Shown here in pieces: positions 1 through 5,708 of a DNA stretch of 5,884 nucleotides. This DNA comes from QPJE01 sp051747745 (GTDB lineage: Bacteria; Bacillota; Halanaerobiia; Halanaerobiales; Halanaerobiaceae): NCBI GenBank assembly GCA_051747745.1, contig JBNJGL010000089.1, positions 1 to 5,884 on the forward strand, written 5' to 3'. Every line of letters begins with the position of its first letter. Position 1 is the stretch's first letter. The position numbers and the translations under genes are program-made. The notes beneath the pieces were generated by a model. The model did not search any database. It was given only the letters and a program-made list of their open reading frames with translations, and was not told the DNA's origin.

Positions 1-197
1 AATTCATCATAATCCTTACTTTCATAAAATCTAATATAGGAACCGGGAAAACGAGAAATTAAAGGATGATCTTTACTATCTGCAACATCTTCATTTGGTG
101 TGTCTTCAGGAAATGCCAGCACTGGGGTCAGAAACATGAAGATAATAACTGTAGTTATCAAAACTATAGAAATGACATTTCTCCTGTTTTTACACAT
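1..197 (-). CDS. Exported OmpA-family-like envelope protein, N-terminal part only
   Basis: The gene starts at the ATG at 197 and runs off the left edge, leaving 65 codons. Residues 1-28 form a signal peptide: MCKNRRN gives a basic n-region, a hydrophobic core follows, and there is a VLA cleavage site before FPED. The mature start reads on to DHPLISRFPGSYIRFYE and KDYDEF. As I recall, this pattern is common at the mature N-terminus of OmpA-domain envelope proteins in diderm bacteria. The OmpA domain itself would be C-terminal and is not in the window. A good AGGGAGG ribosome binding site lies 10 bases upstream, in the loop of a perfect hairpin. The gene follows the exported protein at 297-995 on the same strand after a 99-base gap, so the two may be co-transcribed. 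An exported protein is very likely; the OmpA-family call is a recognition from memory. Confidence 0.6.
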   Translation of the reverse strand, partial: MCKNRRNVISIVLITTVIIFMFLTPVLAFPEDTPNEDVADSKDHPLISRFPGSYIRFYESKDYDE

Positions 198-225
198 ATT
201 ATTTAAACCTCCCTTTTAAATAATA
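197..225 (-). promoter_or_regulatory. Hairpin presenting the ribosome binding site in its loop
   Basis: On the minus strand, ATTATTTAAA (224-215) pairs perfectly with TTTAAATAAT (207-198). The seven-base loop between them is exactly AGGGAGG, the Shine-Dalgarno sequence of the OmpA-like gene. An eleventh A-T pair (225 with 197) reaches the A of the start codon. The symmetry is directly visible. A role in translation control, for example as a temperature- or protein-sensitive switch, is inference. An all-AT stem of this length would be only moderately stable. Confidence 0.55.
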
Positions 226-296
226 GTTCTATACCGGTAATAAAAGTGACTCGAAACTTATTCTGTACATTTCCTGATCTTTGGCTGCTTGGAAAT

Positions 297-995
297 TTAA
301 TTTAATTCAATCTCAGTAACTTCAAATACAGCTCTGTCATATTCTGTTTCAGCTTCTTCTAGAGTTAAATAAGTAAAACCTACTGTCATCATGAATTGAT
401 CAAAATCTGCCAGTTTTACAGTTCCGGAATCCAATCCAGATTCTGCTAGATTGTCTGATTCTACTTTAATCATATCAATTTCTTTTCCACTTATCATTTC
501 CTGTGTTCTTGTAACCTTACCTTCAGAAGCGATTTCTTCAAGATTTAACTCATCAAAGTTATAAAAAGGAAAGAAGATAGACTGCAGAAATTTATCTTTC
601 ATTGAGTCTGCCATCACCGCGGGAATTTCCTGTTCATTCTGAACCATCTTTACAATTTGACCATCATTTAACCAGAAAGTTAAATTAGAAATCTGTGATG
701 ATTCACTTATTGAACTTTCAATAAAAATCTTATCTGCCTTAACATTACCTACCTGTTCTTTACCCTGATACTGAAACTTCACTTCTATCTGCTGAATTTT
801 TTCTCCTTCTTTGAAAGACGAAAACTTATATTCCAGCCTGTCAAAAGTATCAATTATATCCTGTAGTTCAGTGGGGGTCCTGAGTTTATCAAAAGGTATC
901 TCATAACTGCCCTGGGCCAGAACCAAAGTCGAGCTAAATGCCGAAATTAAAAGCAGTAAAAACATAAAAATTATAATTTTCTTAAAATTAGTCAT
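297..995 (-). CDS. Exported protein of unknown function, 232 residues
   Basis: I do not recognise a named family with certainty. The start ATG at 995 is preceded by a strong AGGAGGGG ribosome binding site. Residues 1-27 are a signal peptide: MTNFKK, a long hydrophobic core, then LVLA before QGSYEIP, with no lipobox cysteine. The mature part alternates short polar and hydrophobic strands with a hydrophobic FFPFYNF stretch around residues 141-147. It looks like a beta-rich periplasmic or surface protein, possibly with a LolA-like fold, but that is a guess from texture. No membrane anchor is seen after the signal peptide. It lies 99 bases upstream of the OmpA-like gene on the same strand with no clear terminator between, suggesting a shared transcript and an envelope role. 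Its product is probably secreted or periplasmic. Confidence 0.8.
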   Translation of the reverse strand: MTNFKKIIIFMFLLLLISAFSSTLVLAQGSYEIPFDKLRTPTELQDIIDTFDRLEYKFSSFKEGEKIQQIEVKFQYQGKEQVGNVKADKIFIESSISESSQISNLTFWLNDGQIVKMVQNEQEIPAVMADSMKDKFLQSIFFPFYNFDELNLEEIASEGKVTRTQEMISGKEIDMIKVESDNLAESGLDSGTVKLADFDQFMMTVGFTYLTLEEAETEYDRAVFEVTEIELN

Positions 996-1079
996 AATTT
1001 ATCTCCCCTCCTTTGTTGGTTTATTTATATAAAATTCAAATATCTCCTCCATTTATAATAAATCAATTATTAAATCTGG

Positions 1080-1108
1080 ATAGTTATCATTTTTTTATAT
1101 ATTGTCAA
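1080..1108 (-). promoter_or_regulatory. Weak candidate promoter for the exported protein at 297-995
   Basis: The minus strand has a perfect TTGACA (1108-1103). A 17-base spacer separates it from AACTAT (1085-1080), which matches only three of six -10 positions. It lies about 85 bases upstream of the ATG at 995 and overlaps the end of a decayed reading frame. The -35 box is good and the -10 box poor, so this is tentative. Confidence 0.3.
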
Positions 1109-1293
1109 TTCCTTTTTCTTTAAAAGTAAAACTCCCAAAAACTTTGTATCTAAAATCTAAAACAAATTCTTTAAATTTTTTCTTCATCATCATAATTTTT
1201 AGGCTTTTGCTTTCCCCTATAACTATTATGAAATGTTAAATTGGTATCTGTCCAATATTCTTAGGGGGTGTTACAATTCAATTTGTTTTTCAT
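1095..1293 (-). pseudogene. Possible remnant of a small gene with stop and frameshift
   Basis: A minus-strand ATG at 1293, with AAAGGA nine bases before it, starts MKNKLNCNTP and meets TAA at 1263-1261. The same frame then continues EYWTDTNLTFHNSYRGKQKP and KNYDDEEK before a second stop. Removing one A from the A-run near 1180 would join it to FKEFVLDFRYKVFGSFTFKE, which ends at 1095-1097. The stitched product would be about 65 residues. The composition looks protein-like, but I recognise no family, and in AT-rich DNA such stretches can arise by chance. It occupies most of the 450-base gap between the two exported-protein genes. The alternative is simple non-coding DNA. Confidence 0.3.
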
Positions 1294-1349
1294 TTCTATC
1301 ATTCCTTTTTTTAACCGTATCTGAAGATAATATTTTACCATTAAAAGAA

Positions 1350-1387
1350 TAATTAAAAACCGGGTATTTTAATTAAACAACCCGGTT
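1350..1387 (-). terminator. Rho-independent terminator behind the exported protein at 1448-1996
   Basis: On the minus strand AACCGGGT (1387-1380) pairs with ACCCGGTT (1365-1358) around a 14-base loop, and TTTAATT follows. The stem is GC-rich in an otherwise AT-rich stretch and sits 60 bases after the stop codon at 1448. The T tract is short and interrupted, so efficiency may be moderate. Confidence 0.7.
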
Positions 1388-1447
1388 CATCTAAAACTAC
1401 TATTTTAATTTTAAAATAAAGTTTGGTTTTCCCACAAAAAAGTTAAA

Positions 1448-1996
1448 TCAATTTATTCTCTTCATAAACATCATTAATTCACCCTGACAAATATTAGCAG
1501 CAAGATATTTAACTTCTGAAGCACTTGAAACAGGATTAGCAAAACTAACGCTTAAAGTTTTGCCGGGATGCAGTTTATCCGGATATCCCATAATTTCAGA
1601 TGGTTCCATTTTATACACCTGATTGCTGTATGTGAGCAGTTCAAAATAATCGGTAAAATATAATAATTCAACTGTACTGCTGGATTTATTTGTAATATTG
1701 AAAGTTATTTTATTGTTATCAACTCGACTGAAACAGTAAATAGAATTATTGCCCAGATTTTTATCAAAGTCGTAAGTAACTCCACCACTACCGTTGTCTT
1801 TAAGATTATATAAGGCATTTTCTGCTGAATTAAAATCGTAAATCTGAATACCAAAAAAGTTATAGTCCAGCGCAAATGAAGTGGATGTAAATAAAATTAA
1901 TAAAATCGTTACCATTAAAACCGGTTTTATAAATAGTTTGACAGCAGACTTTCCAGCATCTTTTCTTTTTGGTTTCCCGGCAGTATTATGTACCAT
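1448..1996 (-). CDS. Exported or membrane-anchored protein of unknown function, 182 residues
   Basis: The ATG at 1996 is chosen because AAGGGG (2010-2005) sits eight bases before it. An in-frame GTG at 2005 would overlap that ribosome binding site. The protein opens with a long basic n-region (KPKRKDAGK) and a hydrophobic segment at about residues 21-41 ending SFA before LDYN. This is either a signal peptide or an N-terminal anchor. The mature part has FDKNLGNNSIYCFSRV, then NKITFNITNKSSSTVEL and LHPGKTLSVSF. That strand pattern resembles immunoglobulin-like domains that describe properties 'relative to' a bounded interval, but no family is recognised. A stem-loop terminator follows. It lies 85 bases after the methyltransferase stump on the same strand and may share its promoter. 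Confidence 0.75.
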   Translation of the reverse strand: MVHNTAGKPKRKDAGKSAVKLFIKPVLMVTILLILFTSTSFALDYNFFGIQIYDFNSAENALYNLKDNGSGGVTYDFDKNLGNNSIYCFSRVDNNKITFNITNKSSSTVELLYFTDYFELLTYSNQVYKMEPSEIMGYPDKLHPGKTLSVSFANPVSSASEVKYLAANICQGELMMFMKRIN

Positions 1997-2081
1997 AAAT
2001 AACACCCCTTATTATTAGATTAAAAAAACTTATTTATATATATTTCTTTGTGGGGCATAATTTTCCTTGTATTTATATGAT

Positions 2082-2198
2082 TTATTTACTTTTTTCAATA
2101 TCAACAAAACTTAATGCCTTTAATGTATCTTCAGTGCTGCCTGGCCCCTGCCTTTCCGCATCTTTATGAAAATCAACTAATAACTCCAATTCTGTCAT
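2082..2198 (-). pseudogene. N-terminal stump of a SAM-dependent methyltransferase
   Basis: A 38-codon minus-strand frame starts at ATG 2198, seven bases after a strong GGAGG. Residues 1-20 read MTELELLVDFHKDAERQGPG, followed by STEDTLKALSFVDI, and it stops at 2082. From memory, FHKDAERQGPGS plus T-KALSF is the characteristic N-terminus of a class I SAM-dependent methyltransferase family of roughly 250 residues. In those proteins the next segment carries the SAM-binding IADIGCGTG motif. That motif is absent here in all frames down to 1997, so the catalytic domain has been deleted rather than frameshifted. Ribosome binding site, start and protein-like composition survive, suggesting a recent loss. 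An out-of-frame ATG at 2202 gives only nine codons. It could be an expressed 38-residue peptide, but a truncated gene is the simpler reading. Confidence 0.7.
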
Positions 2199-2228
2199 TC
2201 ATATACCTCCTGTTACTTTATTCCTTTT

Positions 2229-2258
2229 AGTATATTTTATTTATTTTCAACAGTACAA
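2229..2258 (-). promoter_or_regulatory. Candidate promoter ahead of the methyltransferase stump
   Basis: On the minus strand TTGTAC (2258-2253) is separated by 18 bases from TATACT (2234-2229), about 30 bases before the ATG at 2198. The -10 box is good and the -35 box weak. If real, it would also transcribe the exported-protein gene at 1448-1996, since no terminator is visible between the two. No strong terminator separates it from the acyltransferase gene upstream either. Confidence 0.35.
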
Positions 2259-2286
2259 TAACCTAAGCAAAATTTTTTTAGCAATT

Positions 2287-3267
2287 TTAAATAAAGATTA
2301 TAAATTTTTCAAAATATGGACCAGATAATATCCAGCTAAAAAATAGAGATAGTCCAAATAAAATCATTAATCTTAAATTTATATTAATAAAATAAAATGG
2401 TTGATATTTTTCAATCATAATTACTATAAATCCATGCAGTAAATATGGGTTTATACTTCTTGCCCCTCTGCTTGAAATAACAATATTATTTTTACTTATT
2501 AAACTAAAAAATATAAAAATATTAAAAAACCCAATAATCAAAAATAATATCCTTGCAAATAAAGGAGACAATATCTTTGTTTCTACAAATTGATATGGCA
2601 GAGCTCCATACAGGATTTCCAGATCAATATTATGCAAAAAATAATAAATTATTATTATTTGTATTACAAAAATTAAAATACCTAATTTATAGCTTGATTT
2701 TTTAGCAATATCGATCACTTTATTTTTTGATGAGTACTGTTTGAAATAATAACCCAGCAAAAAAAATGGATAAAAGACAACAGTTCTTGAGGCAGAATAC
2801 AGCCTGCTGAATTCATTAAAAAATCCAAGGGTCAGAGCAGCAGTTACGAAAAAAATAAAAACAAATCTTTTACTGAAATTCAATCTAGAAATTAGATATA
2901 ATCCCAATCTCCAAAAAAATAAAGAGAGTAAAAACCATAAAATCCAAAAAGGACGATTGATTTCAAGTTCAAAAGGCTGATAATATATTATAGAATAAAA
3001 AACTTTATAAAACAGCTGAAAAATAATATAGGGTACTAAAAGCCTTTTAATATTTTTATATAAATAAATATTGAATTTTTGTTTAATATTAGTAAAAAAA
3101 CCGGAAATAAATATAAACGCCGGCATATGGAAAGTATAAATAAAAATATATAATGTTCTTGCCAATCTATGTTCAGGCAGTAAAAATTCTATAAAATGTC
3201 CAACTAAAACCAGGAAGATTAAAATAAACTTTGCATTATCGTAAAAAAAGAGACGTTTTTGTGCCAT
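2287..3267 (-). CDS. Membrane O-acyltransferase, acyltransferase-3 family
   Basis: This is a 326-residue polytopic membrane protein with about ten hydrophobic segments. It resembles the acyltransferase-3 family (Pfam PF01757), especially the fucose 4-O-acetylase-like branch (COG3594). These enzymes move acyl groups, usually acetyl, onto sugars of surface polysaccharides. The N-terminus FFYDNAKFILIFLVLVGH contains a K-X10-H motif (Lys13, His24), the equivalent of the family's R/K-X10-H. A second conserved block, FHMPAFIFISGFF, has His47, and near the C-terminus lies RSINPYLLHG. Length is normal. The ATG at 3267 is chosen because AGGTGG (3278-3273) lies five bases ahead; an in-frame GTG at 3276 falls inside that site. 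Only 13 bases separate it from the thrC stop, so it is probably co-transcribed with thrC. It looks more AT-rich than thrC. Family is confident; the acceptor substrate is unknown. Confidence 0.88.
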   Translation of the reverse strand: MAQKRLFFYDNAKFILIFLVLVGHFIEFLLPEHRLARTLYIFIYTFHMPAFIFISGFFTNIKQKFNIYLYKNIKRLLVPYIIFQLFYKVFYSIIYYQPFELEINRPFWILWFLLSLFFWRLGLYLISRLNFSKRFVFIFFVTAALTLGFFNEFSRLYSASRTVVFYPFFLLGYYFKQYSSKNKVIDIAKKSSYKLGILIFVIQIIIIYYFLHNIDLEILYGALPYQFVETKILSPLFARILFLIIGFFNIFIFFSLISKNNIVISSRGARSINPYLLHGFIVIMIEKYQPFYFININLRLMILFGLSLFFSWILSGPYFEKFIIFI

Positions 3268-3280
3268 AATTTCCACCTAT

Positions 3281-4774
3281 TTAAATATTTAAGATATCTG
3301 CTATTTTTTCTTTTACTTTTTCTTTCTCACAGCTCTGATCATGTCTAATCTCCATCTCTTCAAGGCCTTTTAGACCGCGGTGAACTTCAGCTGAAGTTAA
3401 TTCTTCCAGCTCATCGATTACTCGGTATTCATCAGCAGTAATTTCTTCTCCTTTTAGTGATTCCAGTACAGCACGGCTGAACTTATATGGGCTGGCAGTT
3501 GAGTCAACAACAGCTGTTTTCTGGTCTCCGCTCAGACTGCGGTATTTAACAAGAGAATTTACACCTACTGCTGTGTGGGGATCAATTAGATAATTGAATT
3601 TCTGAAGTACATTATGAATTTCTTTTTTAGCTTCTTCTTCTACAGTGTACTGGCCAACAAACAGCTTTTTAATTTTGGCCAGAGTTTGTTCGTCAACCTC
3701 AAATTGGTTTTTTTCCTTAAGATCCTGATACCAGCTGTTAATCTTATCACTGCTGTGGTCGGTTATTTCAAATAGAAAGCGCTCCAGGTTTGAAGAAATT
3801 AAAATATCCATTGAAGGACTGATAGTTTTTTTGAATTCACGTTCGGTGTCATAAACTCCTGTTTCAAAAAAATCTGTCAGCACCCTGTTATCATTTGAAG
3901 CACAGATAAATTTATTTACCGGCAGACCCATCCTATGGGCATAATATGCTGCCAGTATATTACCGAAATTACCTGTTGGTACAGAAATATTTATTTTTTC
4001 TCCCGATTCAATCTCTTCTTTACTTAACAGATCAAAATAAGCTTTAAAATAATAAACTATCTGCGGCAGAAGCCTGCCCCAGTTAATCGAATTAGCTGAA
4101 GAAAACTGATAATTATTTTTCTCCATCCTTTTTTTGAACTCTCGATCTGCAAAAACATTTTTAACTGCTGTCTGACAGTCATCAAAATTACCGGCTAAAG
4201 ATACTACTTCTGTATTTTGACCACCAGTTGTTTTCATCTGGTCTTCCTGGACCCGGCTGACCCCATCTTCTGGATAAAAAACAATAATTTTAACTCCCTC
4301 TACATCTTTAAATCCTTCCAGTGCAGCTTTACCTGTATCTCCAGATGTTGCCACCAGGATGACTATTTCTTTTTCTATACCCAATTTTTTTACTGCCCGA
4401 ACAAGAAGGTGGGGCAAAATCTGCAGAGCCATGTCCTTAAAAGCTGCTGTTGGGCCATGCCAGAGTTCTAAAATAAAGGTGTTTTTGTTTAATTTAACAA
4501 GGGGAGTTTTAGCAGCAGGTGGAAAACTTTCCTCTTTATATGCCGCCTCAACTGACTCTCTGATCTCAGCTTCGCTAAAATCGGTCAAAAATTTACTAAA
4601 AATCCACCTGGCGACTTCCTGATAATCAGCATTTTTTTTGGCCAGAATTTGCTCCAGATTCATCTCCGGTATCTTTTCCGGAACAAAAAGTCCTCCTTCC
4701 GGCACCATGCCCAGGCTTACTGCTTCTGCTGAACTGACTTTTCTGTAGTTTCCTCTGGTACTTATATACTTCAC
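3281..4774 (-). CDS. thrC: Threonine synthase
   Basis: Threonine synthase is a cytoplasmic PLP enzyme that converts O-phosphohomoserine to threonine and phosphate, the last step of threonine synthesis. The protein is 497 residues, the longer threonine synthase form with the N-terminal domain (MKYISTRGNYRKVSS, then EGGLFVP). ELWHGPTAAFKDMALQ carries the PLP-binding lysine (Lys113). SGDTGKAALEGF at about 144-155 and PTGNFGNILA at about 266-275 are typical cofactor and phosphate contacts, and SANSINWGRLLPQIVYYF at about 226-243 is a family signature. The C-terminal half has DPHTAVG. The GTG at 4774 is the likely start: GGAGGT (4787-4782) lies seven bases upstream, and the product then begins like other ThrC proteins. 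A GTG at 4789 would precede that site. It is the first gene of a unit with the acyltransferase. The upstream leader is rich in repeats, but no T-box motif was found. Confidence 0.97.
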   Translation of the reverse strand: MKYISTRGNYRKVSSAEAVSLGMVPEGGLFVPEKIPEMNLEQILAKKNADYQEVARWIFSKFLTDFSEAEIRESVEAAYKEESFPPAAKTPLVKLNKNTFILELWHGPTAAFKDMALQILPHLLVRAVKKLGIEKEIVILVATSGDTGKAALEGFKDVEGVKIIVFYPEDGVSRVQEDQMKTTGGQNTEVVSLAGNFDDCQTAVKNVFADREFKKRMEKNNYQFSSANSINWGRLLPQIVYYFKAYFDLLSKEEIESGEKINISVPTGNFGNILAAYYAHRMGLPVNKFICASNDNRVLTDFFETGVYDTEREFKKTISPSMDILISSNLERFLFEITDHSSDKINSWYQDLKEKNQFEVDEQTLAKIKKLFVGQYTVEEEAKKEIHNVLQKFNYLIDPHTAVGVNSLVKYRSLSGDQKTAVVDSTASPYKFSRAVLESLKGEEITADEYRVIDELEELTSAEVHRGLKGLEEMEIRHDQSCEKEKVKEKIADILNI

Positions 4775-4843
4775 TCTCTTTACCTCCACTAATTTTATAT
4801 TATCTTTTATTTTTTTATATTTAAGATATCTTATTTGAGATAT

Positions 4844-4887
4844 CTTTTTGAGATCTGTTCTGAGACTTTTTGAAATCTGTTCTCAGA
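4844..4887. repeat. Imperfect 22-base tandem repeat
   Basis: On the plus strand CTTTTTGAGATCTGTTCTGA begins at 4844, and CTTTTTGAAATCTGTTCTCA begins 22 bases later at 4866. The first 21 bases of the units match at 19 positions. Degenerate half-units continue to the left (GATATC at 4825-4830 and at 4839-4844, inside a TAAGATATCTTA palindrome at 4822-4833) and to the right (a second AGATCT at 4887-4892). The array lies about 60 bases upstream of the thrC start. Confidence 0.8.
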
Positions 4888-4934
4888 GATCTATTCTTGA
4901 CAACCTCCCCCTTCGCAAAGCTCCCGAACGAGGA

Positions 4935-5003
4935 TTCCTTAAAGGAACTTTCACCGAAATTCTCTTTTTTATTACACAATGATAATTTCGGTATTAGGTG
5001 AAA
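4935..5003. repeat. Nested inverted repeats upstream of thrC
   Basis: ACCGAAATT (4953-4961) is perfectly complementary to AATTTCGGT (4984-4992) around a 22-base loop. TTTCACC (4949-4955) is also complementary to GGTGAAA (4997-5003). The two pairings share 4953-4955, so they either exclude each other or form one long stem with a bulge of about seven bases. Next to them TTCCTT-A-AAGGAA (4935-4947) is a near-palindrome. In a thrC transcript starting upstream these would fold as leader structures. Only the complementarity is seen; function is unknown. Confidence 0.65.
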
Positions 5004-5047
5004 ATCGCTGACGTTTATCCAAAATTTAATACCATGATTTTTATTGC

Positions 5048-5160
5048 CTAATAAATATAATTCTGGATTGATTTTCTTTTACCTGTATTAAAACCAAAAA
5101 CTGAAAGAACCTGATCTGCTCCTGGATCTACTGGATTGACATCTTTGACATTATAGTATT
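5048..5160 (-). pseudogene. Possible C-terminal coding fragment of unknown family
   Basis: A minus-strand frame, open from beneath the start of trmO, reads YYNVKDVNPVDPGADQVLSV then FGFNTGKRKSIQNYIY and stops at TAG 5050-5048. The composition is protein-like and more balanced than the surrounding AT-rich DNA, but there is no start codon or ribosome binding site. It could be the 3' end of a lost gene or part of the adjoining repeat-like segment. I do not recognise the family. The trmO promoter lies at its upstream end. Confidence 0.25.
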
Positions 5161-5173
5161 TTAATAATATAAT
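5145..5173 (+). promoter_or_regulatory. Consensus vegetative promoter of trmO
   Basis: TTGACA (5145-5150), a spacer of exactly 17 bases and TATAAT (5168-5173) match the housekeeping sigma factor consensus at all twelve positions. Transcription would start near 5180, giving a leader of about 50 bases before the ATG at 5232. A second TTGACA lies at 5136-5141 but has only TTTTAA at the matching -10 distance. No operator is obvious. Such a perfect match suggests strong constitutive expression. Confidence 0.9.
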
Positions 5174-5231
5174 TAATTGCTGTAATATTATTTTAAAAAT
5201 ATTTTTAGATAAAATAAGGAAGGATGTAATT

Positions 5232-5708
5232 ATGGAATTAAAATCAATAGGTACTATTCACACACCGTATAAAAATAATGATGCACCTTTTCAGCCTCTT
5301 CAAAATACTGAAGATAATGAATTCTACATAGAACTAAATGAGGAGTATGTCGAAGGCCTCAAAGATCTGGATACTCTCAAATACATTTATCTGCTGTACT
5401 ATTTAGATCAGAACAGGGAGCAAACAAATTTAACCGTTAAAACCCCCTGGTCAGACAAAGAGATCGGCCTCTTTGCAACCAGGTCTCCCAACAGAATTAA
5501 CTCTATCGGCCTCAGCGTTGTTAGACTGCTTAAAATTGAAGCAAATAGAATATATATTTCAAGTCTTGATGCTTTTGACGGCACTCCACTTTTAGATATT
5601 AAACCCTACATGAAAGATCTTGATACTAAAGATGATGCAGATCACGGCTGGCTGGAAGAAGTAGACTTTGAACATCTTCAGCTTCACATAGATGGAAAAG
5701 CACATTAA
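5232..5708 (+). CDS. trmO: tRNA t6A37 N6-methyltransferase, TrmO/TsaA family
   Basis: This 158-residue protein belongs to the TrmO family (older names TsaA, YaeB, VirR). In E. coli TrmO uses S-adenosylmethionine to methylate N6-threonylcarbamoyladenosine at position 37 of threonine tRNA. Visible signatures are IGTIHTPYK at residues 6-14, GLFATRSPNRINSIGLSVV at 79-97 and FDGTPLLDIKPY at 115-126, ending with HGWLEE. The E. coli enzyme is about 235 residues with an extra C-terminal domain. This short single-domain form is common in Firmicutes and archaea, and its exact tRNA substrate is less certain. The ATG at 5232 follows AAGGAAGGA by seven bases and a perfect promoter. The gene is divergent from thrC and convergent with a pirin-family gene. 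A 25-base duplication starts inside its last codons but leaves the reading frame intact. Confidence 0.9.
   Translation: MELKSIGTIHTPYKNNDAPFQPLQNTEDNEFYIELNEEYVEGLKDLDTLKYIYLLYYLDQNREQTNLTVKTPWSDKEIGLFATRSPNRINSIGLSVVRLLKIEANRIYISSLDAFDGTPLLDIKPYMKDLDTKDDADHGWLEEVDFEHLQLHIDGKAH

Larger units (their letters stand above)
4821..5078 (-). other. Start-less 85-codon open frame in a likely interspersed repeat or decayed insert
   Basis: Most of the 457-base gap between thrC and trmO is covered by a minus-strand frame between stops at 5079 and 4821. It reads KKINPELYLLGNKNHGIKF, then SDFHLIPKLSLCNKKENFGE, SSFKESSFGSFAKGEVVKN and finally KKSQNRSQKDISNKIS. It has no ATG or GTG start and no ribosome binding site. 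A second frame on the same strand reads VPLRNPRSGALRRGRLSRID over the same bases. GC is locally higher near 4905-4930 than in the flanks. Overlapping open frames without starts, plus tandem and inverted repeats, look like a repeated non-coding element rather than a gene. It separates thrC from any distal promoter, so it may also be the thrC leader. That it is repeated elsewhere is inference. Confidence 0.4.

Noticed and set aside
1997..2005. Upstream GTG start for the 182-residue exported protein
   Set aside because: The GTG overlaps its own AAGGGG ribosome binding site; the ATG at 1996 has correct spacing.
2259..2290. Terminator after the acyltransferase gene
   Set aside because: Only short AT pairings around the A/T runs are present; there is no stable GC-containing stem.
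4217..4622. Two plus-strand open frames of 84 and 87 codons
   Set aside because: Both lie wholly inside thrC on the opposite strand, have cysteine- and phenylalanine-rich low-quality translations, and lack ribosome binding sites.
4775..4789. Upstream GTG starts for thrC (4789) and, in the same way, for the acyltransferase (3276)
   Set aside because: In both genes the farther GTG falls at or inside the Shine-Dalgarno sequence that serves the nearer start.
4822..4892. CRISPR array
   Set aside because: The units are contiguous 22-base tandem repeats without unique spacers, and no cas gene is present.
4790..5040. T-box or known amino-acid riboswitch in the thrC leader
   Set aside because: No AGGGTGG-type T-box motif followed by a terminator, and no recognisable riboswitch core, could be found in this stretch.
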